A model generated the notes under the pieces. That model made no database searches. It was given only the letters and a program-made list of their open reading frames with translations, and had not been told where the DNA came from. The translations under genes and the position numbers were made by a program. A DNA stretch of 64,000 bases from contig NZ_VFVR01000002.1 of NCBI RefSeq assembly GCF_006442205.1, positions 953,767 through 1,017,766 on the forward strand. Reading direction: 5' to 3'. Of this stretch, positions 1 to 10,359 are shown one piece after another. Numbering within the stretch: the stretch's first letter is position 1; each line of letters starts with the position of its first letter. Source of the DNA: Mesorhizobium sp. B2-3-12 (GTDB lineage Bacteria; Pseudomonadota; Alphaproteobacteria; Rhizobiales; Rhizobiaceae).

Positions 1-82
1 GCTCGGGCAGCGTTCCCTCGATTTTCGCGATCTGGCGGCGCAGGGCAAAAACAGTCTCCCGCGCCACGGCTGATATCGCCAT
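1..82 (-). CDS. imuA: ImuA-like SOS mutagenesis protein, N-terminal fragment
   Basis: Only the first 27 codons lie in the window; the gene runs off the left edge. The peptide begins MAISAVARETVFALRRQIAK and continues IEGTLPE, which resembles the N-terminus of rhizobial ImuA (a RecA/SulA-like protein encoded with ImuB and DnaE2 in the SOS mutagenesis cassette). The start is the ATG at 82. A consensus alphaproteobacterial LexA box sits 25 bp upstream, which strongly supports an SOS gene. ImuA is known to act with ImuB and the error-prone polymerase DnaE2 in translesion synthesis. The identification rests on a short fragment plus the LexA box; any other LexA-controlled gene with this N-terminus would be the alternative. 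Confidence 0.6.
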   Translation of the reverse strand, partial: MAISAVARETVFALRRQIAKIEGTLPE

Positions 83-106
83 GACGGTCAGCTTCCACTC
101 ACAATT

Positions 107-121
107 GTTCCTGTTATGTTC
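107..121 (-). promoter_or_regulatory. LexA (SOS) box
   Basis: GTTC-CTGTTAT-GTTC, a perfect match to the alphaproteobacterial LexA operator GTTC-N7-GTTC. It lies 25 bp upstream of the imuA-like start on the minus strand, in a position to overlap that promoter. Confidence 0.85.
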
Positions 122-259
122 ACATAGATTCCAGAGGCGCCTGGAAGAGTCAAGCAGAGTCATAAGGAATTTATTCCTGCCGCTGCGCAACGCCGATGTA
201 TAGGGGATATTTGCCTCGACCGGTGCGAACGCCTATATGCCGGGATCAAAGGACAAAGC

Positions 260-682
260 ATGGCCCGCATCTACAAGACCCGCACATGGCATGGCGAACT
301 CGCGCCCTCGATGGAAGAGTTGGAGTTCCTGGCCCTGGAGGCCTACGCCCATCTGCCGGAGGATTTTCGCCAGCTGACCGGCGAGATCGTCATCCAGATC
401 GCCGAATTCCCGACCGACGAGATCATGGACGATCTGTCGCTGGAAACGCCGTTCGACCTGCTCGGCCTGTTCGAGGGGCGCGGCATCGCCGAACGCTGGA
501 ACCCGCAGACCGGCGAAGGCCCGAACCGCATCACGCTCTACCGCCGTGCCATGCTCGACTACTGGGCCGAAAACGAGGAGACGCTGGGCGACATCGTCAC
601 CCACGTGCTGATCCACGAGATCGGCCACCATTTCGGCCTGTCGGACGATGACATGGAGAAGATCGAAGAGGCTGCGGAGTAG
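260..682 (+). CDS. Zincin-like metallopeptidase family protein
   Basis: A 140-residue protein of the zincin-like metallopeptidase family (PF06262 type). The zinc-binding helix HEIGHHFGLSDDD (HExxH plus a downstream acidic run) is near residues 120-132 and gives the catalytic Glu and two His ligands. There is no signal peptide or membrane segment, so it is probably cytoplasmic. The family is widespread in Alphaproteobacteria but its substrate is not established. The ATG at 260 is preceded by a weak AAGGAC-type ribosome site. It stands alone, divergent from the SOS promoter on its left and convergent with ccmG on its right. Confidence 0.85.
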   Translation: MARIYKTRTWHGELAPSMEELEFLALEAYAHLPEDFRQLTGEIVIQIAEFPTDEIMDDLSLETPFDLLGLFEGRGIAERWNPQTGEGPNRITLYRRAMLDYWAENEETLGDIVTHVLIHEIGHHFGLSDDDMEKIEEAAE

Positions 683-753
683 CCTCGGATTTTCGTCGTC
701 TCAGGGCCTACGCCGCTCCCTGCTTCCCCTTGGAATGACGAAGAAGGGCGCGC

Positions 754-1335
754 CTAACCCGGCGCCGCCAATGCCTTCTCGATCCGAGGCAGCAGCAGCG
801 TCCGCGCCGATTCCGCCGTCAGCGGCCCGACATGCTTGTAGGCTATCTTGCCATCCTTGCCGATGAGGAAGGTCTCCGGCACGCCATAGACGCCCCAGTC
901 GATCGCCGTGCGGCCGGCTTCGTCGACGCCGATCGCCTGGAACGGATTGCCGAGGTCGCCGAGGAACCGGCGGGCATTTTCCGGCCGGTCCTTGTAATTC
1001 AGCGCCGCCATCGTGAACCGCTTGTCCTGCGCCAGCCCCAGAAGCACCGGGTGCTCTTCCCGGCATGGCGCGCACCACGACGCAAAGACATTGACCAGCG
1101 TGACCTTGCCGGCGAAGGCGTTCGAGTCGAGTCCGGGCAGGTTCGACCCCCCCAGCGCCGGCAGGCTCGTCCGTGGCGCCGGCAGGCCGATGAGCGCCGA
1201 GGGCACTTCCGAGACATCGCGTCCCGACAAGAGCTGCGACAGGAACAGTCCGGCCAGGCCGAGGAAGACCAGCAGCGGCAAGAACACGAACAGGCGGCGA
1301 CGGGCCGGCGTCGGCGTTTCGATTTCGCTGCTCAC
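754..1335 (-). CDS. ccmG: Cytochrome c maturation thiol:disulfide protein CcmG/DsbE
   Basis: A 193-residue membrane-anchored thioredoxin-fold protein. One N-terminal membrane segment (about residues 13-35) is followed by a periplasmic thioredoxin domain with the redox motif WCAPC (Cys88 and Cys91) and a GVYGVPETFLI strand carrying the cis-proline. CcmG keeps apocytochrome c and CcmH cysteines reduced for heme ligation. The start ATG at 1335 overlaps the ccmD stop by four bases (ATGA), so the two are translationally coupled. It is the last gene of the leftward ccm cluster. Length and motif are normal for the family. Confidence 0.93.
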   Translation of the reverse strand: MSSEIETPTPARRRLFVFLPLLVFLGLAGLFLSQLLSGRDVSEVPSALIGLPAPRTSLPALGGSNLPGLDSNAFAGKVTLVNVFASWCAPCREEHPVLLGLAQDKRFTMAALNYKDRPENARRFLGDLGNPFQAIGVDEAGRTAIDWGVYGVPETFLIGKDGKIAYKHVGPLTAESARTLLLPRIEKALAAPG

Positions 1336-1505
1336 GGTTTTCCCGCCTTGGTCTTGTCGGAACGGCGGCGCACGCCGGCCGCCTCGAGCTCGGCGAGTTC
1401 GCGCTTGCGTGCCCGCTGGTCGATGAGAATCCAGCCGATCAGTCCGGCCAGCACGATTGCCGTGATGGCATAGGCGGCGGTGACGTAGAGTGCGTGCGGG
1501 CTCAT
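1332..1505 (-). CDS. ccmD: Heme exporter protein CcmD
   Basis: A 57-residue protein starting MSPHALYVTAAYAITAIVLA. It has one membrane helix (about residues 8-28) and a basic cytoplasmic tail rich in Arg, Glu and Lys, the standard architecture of CcmD, which helps release holo-CcmE from the CcmAB-CcmC complex. The ATG at 1505 is chosen because it begins the conserved part and because it overlaps an upstream stop in an ATGA arrangement. A longer reading frame to the right has no family support. Its stop overlaps the ccmG start. ccmC, normally immediately upstream, is absent. Confidence 0.9.
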   Translation of the reverse strand: MSPHALYVTAAYAITAIVLAGLIGWILIDQRARKRELAELEAAGVRRRSDKTKAGKP

Positions 1506-1564
1506 GCCGGCCGCCTTCCTGGCCTGCCGCCCGCCAACCCGATCCGTTCGCTGCGCTCGCTCAT
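1502..1564 (-). pseudogene. Possible remnant of ccmC (20-codon reading frame)
   Basis: In the 132-bp gap between ccmB and ccmD, where ccmC is expected, only a 20-codon frame remains (MSERSERIGL... to a TGA that overlaps the ccmD ATG as ATGA). The overlap with ccmD is what an intact ccmC end would be expected to show, so this could be an in-frame internal deletion of ccmC. It may equally be chance spacer coding. No CcmC WWxxW-type tryptophan motif or membrane helix is present. Confidence 0.25.
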
Positions 1565-1637
1565 GCCTTCCCTTAACCTCGCGCCACGGGCCGCGCAATC
1601 GGCCGCCGCGCCGCAGCCTCCGCCGCTCGTGGCCGCC

Positions 1638-2303
1638 TCAATCCGTCCCATGACGCAGCGCCAGCGCCGCCGCGGTCGGCCCCAGCACGCCAAGAAACAT
1701 GGTCAGCGCGGCAAGAATGAGGAAAGGCTGCAGGAACGGATCGGGATTGGCCGTCGCGCCATAGCTCGCCGAGACGCCGAAGATCAGCACCGGGATGGTC
1801 AGCGGCAGCACCAGCACCGAGATCAGGAGACCGCCACGCGGCAGCGCCACCGCCACCGCCGCGCCCACGGCGCCGATGAAGGTGATGGCCGGCGTGCCGA
1901 CCAGAAGCGTCAGCGCCGTGGCGCCGATGGCGAGCGGTTCCATATTCATGAACAGGCCGAGCAGGGGAGCGGCGACCACCAGCGGCAGGACGCTGCCCGC
2001 CCAATGCGCGACGCATTTCACCAGCACCGTCAGCGCCAGCATGTGGCGGTCGTGGCCGAGCACCAAGAGGTCGAGCGAGCCGTCCTCGCGGTCGGCCTGG
2101 AACAGCCGGTCGAGCCCGAGCAGGCAGGCAAGCAGCGCGCCGATCCACAGGATCGCCGGACCGATGCGGGCAAGCAGCTTGAGGTCTGGGCCGACGCCGA
2201 ACGGAATGGTGGCGATGACGGCGAGAAAGAAGATGACGCCGGTCAGCGCGCCGCCGCCGGCGCGGATATTGAGGCGGATGTCGCGGGAGAAGAGGCTTAG
2301 CAT
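1638..2303 (-). CDS. ccmB: Heme exporter protein CcmB (ABC permease)
   Basis: A 221-residue integral membrane protein with about six hydrophobic helices, starting MLSLFSRDIRLNIRAGGGAL. This matches CcmB, the membrane partner of the CcmA ATPase in the cytochrome c maturation system. The ATG at 2303 is chosen because it gives the normal CcmB N-terminus; the frame stays open further right only through repeat DNA. The 193-bp gap to ccmA is unusually long for this cluster and is filled by a RIME-like palindrome. Downstream, ccmC is missing. Confidence 0.92.
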   Translation of the reverse strand: MLSLFSRDIRLNIRAGGGALTGVIFFLAVIATIPFGVGPDLKLLARIGPAILWIGALLACLLGLDRLFQADREDGSLDLLVLGHDRHMLALTVLVKCVAHWAGSVLPLVVAAPLLGLFMNMEPLAIGATALTLLVGTPAITFIGAVGAAVAVALPRGGLLISVLVLPLTIPVLIFGVSASYGATANPDPFLQPFLILAALTMFLGVLGPTAAALALRHGTD

Positions 2304-2324
2304 GATTTGAGATGCCTGCGCCCA

Positions 2325-2484
2325 GGCCCCCCCCTCTGGCCTGCCGGCCATCTCCCCCGCAAGGGGGGAGATTGGATGTCATCTCGGCTTTCGCCAATCA
2401 CAACAGGTGAAAGATTGGCGGAACGTTGAAGCTGCCAATCTCCCCCCTTGAGGGGGAGATGCCCGGCAGGGCAGAGGGGGGCGC
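2325..2484. repeat. RIME-like palindromic repeat between ccmA and ccmB
   Basis: A long imperfect inverted repeat. The left arm (about 2325-2375, ending in gggggagattgg) pairs with the right arm (about 2435-2484, beginning ccaatctcccccc), and each arm carries its own small hairpin. The pattern of ctgccggccatctcccc and agatgcccggcagggc ends is typical of rhizobial intergenic mosaic elements. It separates ccmA from ccmB within one transcription unit and would form a large RNA hairpin in the message. Confidence 0.75.
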
Positions 2485-2496
2485 CTCGCACTGTCA

Positions 2497-3102
2497 TCAA
2501 CCCGTTTCCCCCATCCTCAACTCTGCCCCTTCCAATCCCAGCGGCAGGTGCGTCGCCGCCACGATCATTCCGCCTTCCGCGCAATACCCGCGCATCAACC
2601 CCGCGAACCGCCCCTCCGAAGCCTTGTCCAGACCTGCCGTCGGCTCATCCAGCAGCCACAGCGGCCTATGGCTGACCAGGAGCTTGGCGATCGCCGCGCG
2701 GCGCCTTTGCCCGGTCGAGAGATAGCCGAACGGCAGATGGCCGATGCCGCCCAGTCCGACCGTTTCCAGCGCCTCCTCGACATCGAGCCGGCCTTCGCCT
2801 TGAAACGCCCGCCAGAAGCGCAAATTCTCCGCCACGCTCAGCGCCGTCTTCATTGCGTTCTGGTGGCCGAGATAGTGGCAGGCAGAGGCGATCGAGGGAA
2901 ATTCGTCGCCGCCGCCCTCGAGCAGCAGCCGGCCTTGCATCTTCGGCAACAGGCCGGCGACCACTCTGAGCAAGGTCGATTTGCCCGAACCGTTCGGCCC
3001 GGTCACGACCAGCGCCTGCCCGGCCTCCAACGCAAACCCGATGCCGGAAAACACCGGCTCGCCGCCGCGCTCGCCGCCCAGATTTTCGGCGATCAGCCGC
3101 AT
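2497..3102 (-). CDS. ccmA: Heme exporter ATP-binding protein CcmA
   Basis: A 201-residue ABC ATPase. The Walker A motif GPNGSGKST is at about residues 35-43, the signature STGQRRR at about 125-131, and Walker B with WLLDEPTAG follows. It powers release of heme-bound CcmE together with CcmB. The ATG at 3102 follows a GGACAGG-type ribosome site and gives the usual start MRLIAENLGGERGG; upstream in-frame sequence has no family match. It is the first gene of the leftward ccm cluster, and its promoter region is shared with acnA and contains an Irr-like box. Confidence 0.93.
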   Translation of the reverse strand: MRLIAENLGGERGGEPVFSGIGFALEAGQALVVTGPNGSGKSTLLRVVAGLLPKMQGRLLLEGGGDEFPSIASACHYLGHQNAMKTALSVAENLRFWRAFQGEGRLDVEEALETVGLGGIGHLPFGYLSTGQRRRAAIAKLLVSHRPLWLLDEPTAGLDKASEGRFAGLMRGYCAEGGMIVAATHLPLGLEGAELRMGETG

Positions 3103-3169
3103 CCCTTGCCTGTCCCTCGAACGAAGCGGCACGGTCGCTGCCGCATCGCACAAATTTGCTTTGCAACTG

Positions 3170-3186
3170 TCTAGAACTATTCCAGA
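3170..3186. promoter_or_regulatory. Candidate iron control element (Irr box)
   Basis: TCTAGAA-CTA-TTCCAGA is an interrupted palindrome (6 of 7 arm positions complementary) that closely matches the Rhizobiales ICE motif TTTAGAA-N3-TTCTAAA bound by Irr. It lies 68 bp upstream of ccmA and about 200 bp upstream of acnA, so it could control either or both. Heme and iron-sulfur proteins are known Irr target classes; the specific assignment here is inference. Confidence 0.6.
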
Positions 3187-3383
3187 AAATTCTCTATATG
3201 CGGGTCATCCGTGCCAGCGGTCGGCACGGGAACAGAATTAGCGCCGAACCAGCGCACGCGCCGCCTTGAACGGCTCGGGTTGCTTGGGAGCGGACAGCGG
3301 AAATGGCCGTACCCGCACCTTTGCGCGTGATTGCATGCCATCGGCGTCCGTTCCCTTTCAGGCTGAACAGACAAGGATCGCAC

Positions 3384-6074
<2,691 letters not shown>

Positions 6075-6080
6075 AAAATA

Positions 6081-6125
6081 GTGAGTAGTGAGTAGGACGT
6101 AGGGAAGAACCTACTCACTACTCAC
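6081..6125. terminator. Bidirectional hairpin built of GTGAGTA repeats
   Basis: Two perfect 16-bp arms (6081-6096 and 6110-6125) around a 13-base loop. Each arm is a 7-bp tandem repeat, GTGAGTA-GTGAGTA-GG or its complement. It sits between the convergent acnA and ceramidase genes; the ceramidase stop codon (6118-6120) lies inside the right arm. It has no T-tract, so it may act as an RNA-stabilising or pausing hairpin rather than a classical terminator. Confidence 0.6.
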
Positions 6126-6789
6126 TTACCTTCGGCGCTCCAAACCGCGCCACGGCAGCCAAAAGCACCCCCAGCATCAGCCCGTTCAGCACGTGCCACA
6201 GGAAGTGCGTGCCGAGCGGAAAGCTGGCGCAGACCAGCGGGTCGATCATGCGGCAGATGACGGAGACGACGAAGATCGCCGACCCCGTCAGATTGTACCA
6301 GCCGGCCCGGTTGCCGCTGACCGTCACCCAGACACCGAAGAAGGCCAGCGCCAGGAATGGCGGCAGATAACCCGTCGTGCCGTTCGATGCCTGGTGCAGC
6401 CAGTCCGGCACTGCAAAGGTAATCGCCCCGGCAACGACATAGAAGACAATGAAAACAACGATTGCCTTGCCCCAATCCAGGCCGAGGAAGCGACGCAGGT
6501 TGAACAGCGTATAGGCCAGCGTGAAACCCGCGATCGGCAGCACGTCGACCCAGACCGTGCCTCTCGTGGCGAAGGTATGGAAGATGGTCGAGCCGATACC
6601 GATCGCCACCACCCACCAGGCCAGAATCTCGGCGAAGGTGCCGGTCTTGCAGCGCCGTACCTCCCGCACGCCCCACAGTCCTGCGGCGATGAAGGCAAGG
6701 TTCGTCAAAGCATTGACCGGCTCGGACCAAAGTCCAGGGCCGGTTCGCTCGCAATAGAGATCGACGGGAGTGAGGAGAACCTGCCACAT
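6118..6789 (-). CDS. Ceramidase-family membrane protein
   Basis: A 223-residue polytopic membrane protein with about seven helices, of the alkaline ceramidase / PAQR-like hydrolase family (PF05875 type). Candidate zinc ligands are visible in TIFHTFATR, an Asp in VWVDVLPIAGF, and HFLWHVLNG near the C-terminus. The family hydrolyses amide bonds of ceramide-like lipids; the bacterial substrate is not known from sequence. The ATG at 6789 gives MWQVLLTPVDLYCERTGPGL, matching the family start. It is convergent with acnA and divergent from the DUF1223 gene. Confidence 0.82.
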   Translation of the reverse strand: MWQVLLTPVDLYCERTGPGLWSEPVNALTNLAFIAAGLWGVREVRRCKTGTFAEILAWWVVAIGIGSTIFHTFATRGTVWVDVLPIAGFTLAYTLFNLRRFLGLDWGKAIVVFIVFYVVAGAITFAVPDWLHQASNGTTGYLPPFLALAFFGVWVTVSGNRAGWYNLTGSAIFVVSVICRMIDPLVCASFPLGTHFLWHVLNGLMLGVLLAAVARFGAPKVSE

Positions 6790-6969
6790 GGGGATGATGC
6801 CGCCGCTGAATCGAACCACGCCTTGAAATGCAGTGGCTTCTCCTATTGCGGCCTTACCTCACGGTTGCAACGGAAAAATTTCACCGCAACGTGACTTCCC
6901 GTTGACTTCCCGTTCTGCCACATATTTCGGCAAAGCAGAACAAAGCCGGCGTCACCGGCGGGAATTGGA

Positions 6970-7779
6970 ATGGTCATGGCTTCGCGAAGATCACTGTGGC
7001 TGGCAGCCTTCGCGCTGGCTCTCTCGGCGCTTGCCGGCGCCGGCCATGCGGGCGAGGCCGAACGAACCCAGGCAGACAAGCCCCAGCAGGACAAGCCGCT
7101 CGGCGTGGTCGAACTGTTCACCAGCCAGGGCTGCAGCTCCTGCCCGCCGGCGGACGCGTTCTTCGCCGAACTCGCCACCAGGCAGGACCTTGTCGCGCTC
7201 GCCTATCACGTCGATTACTGGGATTATCTCGGCTGGAAGGACACGCTGAGCCACAAGGAAAACACCGAGCGGCAATATGACTATATGCGCTACTTCAGCA
7301 GCCGCTCCGTCTATACGCCGCAAGCGGTCCTGAACGGCCGCATGCATGTCAACGGCGCCAATCGCGGCGAGGTCGACGGCGCGCTTGCCCGCATGGCCCG
7401 TGCCGGCGAAGGCATGCGTGTTCCCGTCAAGGTCAGCCGCACCGGCGACCGCGTGATCATCGACACCGGTGATGCCGGCACCGGTCCGAACGACGCCCAT
7501 GTCGTCATCGTCTATTTCGACGCGCCGCAGACGGTCAAGATCGCCGAGGGTGAGAACTCCGGCCGCAAGATGACCTATTGGAACGCGGTCACCGGTATCC
7601 AGACCGCCGGCATGTGGCACGGCAAGGCGCAGCGCTTCGAATTGCCGCTGAGCGAGATCACCAAGAAGGGCGGCTCCGCCGTGCTCCTGCAGTCGGTCGG
7701 CAAGGATGGCCTTCCGGGACCCATCCTGGGTGCGGCTTTCATCCACAAGCCCGAGACCTCCCTCGATCGAAAACTGTAA
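6970..7779 (+). CDS. DUF1223 secreted thioredoxin-like protein
   Basis: A 269-residue protein with a cleavable signal peptide (residues 1 to about 28, ending AGAGHAGEA) followed by a DUF1223 domain beginning GVVELFTSQGCSSCPPADAF. The CSSC dithiol and the surrounding fold suggest a thioredoxin-like periplasmic protein, but no reaction is established for the family. The ATG at 6970 is used; a second ATG two codons on (6976) is an equally good start. It is monocistronic, with the leftward amine oxidase gene converging on its 3' end. Confidence 0.85.
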   Translation: MVMASRRSLWLAAFALALSALAGAGHAGEAERTQADKPQQDKPLGVVELFTSQGCSSCPPADAFFAELATRQDLVALAYHVDYWDYLGWKDTLSHKENTERQYDYMRYFSSRSVYTPQAVLNGRMHVNGANRGEVDGALARMARAGEGMRVPVKVSRTGDRVIIDTGDAGTGPNDAHVVIVYFDAPQTVKIAEGENSGRKMTYWNAVTGIQTAGMWHGKAQRFELPLSEITKKGGSAVLLQSVGKDGLPGPILGAAFIHKPETSLDRKL

Positions 7780-7838
7780 CGTCACCGGTTCGGGGCATTT
7801 CCAGACGGAAGCCCTTACGCATTCTGGCACGAATGAGT

Positions 7839-9224
7839 TCAATGTCCGGTCAGGCGATCGGCAAGGGCCGCAAGACGTGAGGTCCGGCCCAAGCCGTTTG
7901 CTTCACGCCGGTCGGCGATGCGATAGAGCTGGTACATGGTGTGGACGCCCAGCCAGCGCAGCGGCTCCGGCTCCCATTTTTTCACCGTGCGGTTGACCCA
8001 GGGCAGCCGGGTCAGCTCGGTGTCATGGCCGAGCACGAGGTCGCGCAAGGTGCGGCCCGACAGGTTGGAACTCGAGACGCCGAGCCCGACATAGCCGCCG
8101 GCCCAGCCGATGCCGGTCTCGCGGTCGAAGCCCGACGTGGTGCACCAGTCGCGCGGCACGCCAAGCGTCCCGCACCAGGCATGGTCGAGGCGCACGCCCT
8201 TGGTCTGCGGCAACAGCCTGGTCAGCACCTCGTGCAGCTGGTCGATGGTCGCCTGCTGGGTCTGGCCCCGCACATCGGTGCGCGAGCCGAAGCGGTAGGG
8301 CACGCCACGGCCGCCCATGGCGATGCGGCCTTCGCGCGTGCGCTGCGCGTAGCAATAGGTGTGGGCGGCATCGCCCAGCACCTCGTAGCCGTTCCAGCCG
8401 ATCTTGTCCCAGAGTTCCCGCGGCAGCTTCTCCGTCACCACGATGGCGCTGTTCAGCGGCAGCCAGAGACGCTCATAGCCGGGAATGCCCGCCGTGAACC
8501 CCTCGGTGGCGCGCACGATCTTTTGCGCCCGCACTATGCCTCTGGTGGTAGTGACCTTGCCCTTCTCGATCGCCAGCACCTGCGTCTGCTCGTAGATCGG
8601 CACCCCTGATCGCACCACCGCCGCGGCCAGGCCCTGGACCAGCTTGGCCGGCTGCACGCGCGCGACGTTGCGCACCACGAAACCGCCCAGCACCTTGTCG
8701 ATGGCGATGCGCTCGCGCGCCTCGCGCGCGTCAAGAAGGGCGAGCCGTTCCGGCGGCATCTCCCAGGCCAGCAGTTCCTCATACTCGGCCTTGGCGCGCT
8801 GCAATTGCGCGGCGTTGGTGGCGACGGTGACGTTGTCGACACGGCGGATATCGGCGTCGATGCCCTCGGCTTGCGTCACCGCGATCACTTCGTCGACCGT
8901 GCCGAACATGGCGCGCTGCATGTCGATCACGGCGCCGCGCGACGATGTCTTCGCGTATTTCTCGCGCGACCAGCTGAAGCCGCCCGACAGCCAGCCGCCA
9001 TTGCGGCCGGAGGCGCCGAAGCCGGCGAACTCCTTCTCGACCATGACGATGCGCAGCGAAGGCTGCGCCTTCTTCAGATAGTATGCGGTCCACAGGCCGG
9101 TATAGCCTGCGCCGACGATGCAGACATCGGCCTCGATGTCGCCGGGCAAGGACGGGCGATAGGCCGGCACGCCGCCGATATCGGCATACCAGAACGACAC
9201 GTCGCCATTGTGCTTGGCTTGCAT
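7839..9224 (-). CDS. FAD-dependent amine oxidoreductase (PuuB-like)
   Basis: A 461-residue DAO-family flavoenzyme. The dinucleotide-binding motif is VCIVGAGYTGLWTAYYLKKA near residues 34-53, and a GASGRNGGWLSGG segment follows. It resembles gamma-glutamylputrescine oxidase and related amine oxidases that deaminate a substrate and release hydrogen peroxide. It is the last gene of a leftward operon encoding a polyamine-type ABC transporter (22 bp after the ATPase gene), which suggests that it oxidises what the transporter imports. Substrate specificity cannot be fixed from sequence. Confidence 0.85.
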   Translation of the reverse strand: MQAKHNGDVSFWYADIGGVPAYRPSLPGDIEADVCIVGAGYTGLWTAYYLKKAQPSLRIVMVEKEFAGFGASGRNGGWLSGGFSWSREKYAKTSSRGAVIDMQRAMFGTVDEVIAVTQAEGIDADIRRVDNVTVATNAAQLQRAKAEYEELLAWEMPPERLALLDAREARERIAIDKVLGGFVVRNVARVQPAKLVQGLAAAVVRSGVPIYEQTQVLAIEKGKVTTTRGIVRAQKIVRATEGFTAGIPGYERLWLPLNSAIVVTEKLPRELWDKIGWNGYEVLGDAAHTYCYAQRTREGRIAMGGRGVPYRFGSRTDVRGQTQQATIDQLHEVLTRLLPQTKGVRLDHAWCGTLGVPRDWCTTSGFDRETGIGWAGGYVGLGVSSSNLSGRTLRDLVLGHDTELTRLPWVNRTVKKWEPEPLRWLGVHTMYQLYRIADRREANGLGRTSRLAALADRLTGH

Positions 9225-9246
9225 TTTTTTGAGATCCGTTCCGAAA

Positions 9247-10359
9247 TCAGGTGAGCGTCAGGTCGGCCTTGTCGTCGTCGGCGAGCAGCTTCACGTCGCT
9301 GCCGGCGAACAGCAAATCGACCTCGTCGCCGATGGCGAAGGACTGCGCCTCAAGCGTCGAGCGCACGATCGCCTTCGACCCGTCGGCCAGATCGACCTCG
9401 TATTTCGAGCCCGAGCCGAGATAGATGGCTTCGCCGATACGCCCCGTGAGCCGATTGCGGCCATCGTTGCCGGCGCCGGGGCGGGCCAAAGCCAGCTTTT
9501 CGGGCCGCAGCAGCATCACCGGCTTGCCGCCATTGGCGAGCCGCTTGGCTGTCGCCACTTTCTGGCCTGATATCTCGATCGCCGTCTCCCCACCGGAGGT
9601 GGCGGCTGGTCCGCGCAGCACGGTGGAATCGCCAACGAACTTGCCGACGAACAGCGTCGCCGGTTCGTCATACAGCTCGCGTCCGGTGCCGATCTGTTCG
9701 ATGGCGCCCCTGTTGAACACGGCGATGCGGTCCGACAGCACCAGCGCCTCTTCCTGGTCGTGCGTGACATAGACGAAGGTGGTGCCGAGTTCGCGGTGGA
9801 TGCGCTTGATTTCGAGTTGCAGCCATTCACGCAGTTTCTTGTCGAGCGCGCCGAGCGGCTCGTCCATCAGCAGCAGCGGCGGATCGAAGACGATTGCGCG
9901 GGCGAGCGCCACGCGCTGCTGCTGGCCGCCCGAAAGCTCGCTGGGATAGCGGTGGCCGAAATCCGCCATCTTGACCATGTCGAGCGCGTGGCGGACGCGA
10001 CGTTCGCGCTCTGCCCCGGTGACGCCGCGCAACCTCAGTGGATAGGCGACATTGCGGTCGACCGTCATGTGCGGGAACAGTGCGTAGTGTTGGAACACCA
10101 CGCCGATGTTGCGCTTGTGCGCCGGCACGCCGACAACGCTCTTCTCCCCGACCAGCAGCTTGCCGCTGGTCACGTCGGTAAAGCCGGCGATCACGTTCAG
10201 CGTCGTCGTCTTGCCCGAGCCGCTGGGGCCGAGCAGCGTCATGAATTCACCCGGCTCGATGCGCAGCGACACGCCGTCGAGCGCCTTGAAGGCGCCGTAG
10301 GCCTTGCTGACCTGCTCCAGGTCGATCGCCGCACCGCGATTTTGCGCCTTCGGATTCAT
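9247..10359 (-). CDS. Spermidine/putrescine-type ABC transporter ATP-binding protein
   Basis: A 370-residue PotA-like ATPase. It has Walker [10 protein letters not shown], the Q-loop region [14 protein letters not shown], signature [14 protein letters not shown], Walker [13 protein letters not shown], and a C-terminal TOBE-type regulatory domain (about residues 280-365). It energises uptake through the two permeases encoded just upstream. Its start ATG overlaps the preceding permease stop by four bases (10356-10359), so expression is coupled. Normal length for the family. Confidence 0.92.
   Translation of the reverse strand: MNPKAQNRGAAIDLEQVSKAYGAFKALDGVSLRIEPGEFMTLLGPSGSGKTTTLNVIAGFTDVTSGKLLVGEKSVVGVPAHKRNIGVVFQHYALFPHMTVDRNVAYPLRLRGVTGAERERRVRHALDMVKMADFGHRYPSELSGGQQQRVALARAIVFDPPLLLMDEPLGALDKKLREWLQLEIKRIHRELGTTFVYVTHDQEEALVLSDRIAVFNRGAIEQIGTGRELYDEPATLFVGKFVGDSTVLRGPAATSGGETAIEISGQKVATAKRLANGGKPVMLLRPEKLALARPGAGNDGRNRLTGRIGEAIYLGSGSKYEVDLADGSKAIVRSTLEAQSFAIGDEVDLLFAGSDVKLLADDDKADLTLT

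Noticed and set aside
6886..6912. Direct 11-bp duplication tgacttcccgt before the DUF1223 gene
   Set aside because: Real but very short, with no dyad or recognised binding motif; judged a chance tandem repeat.
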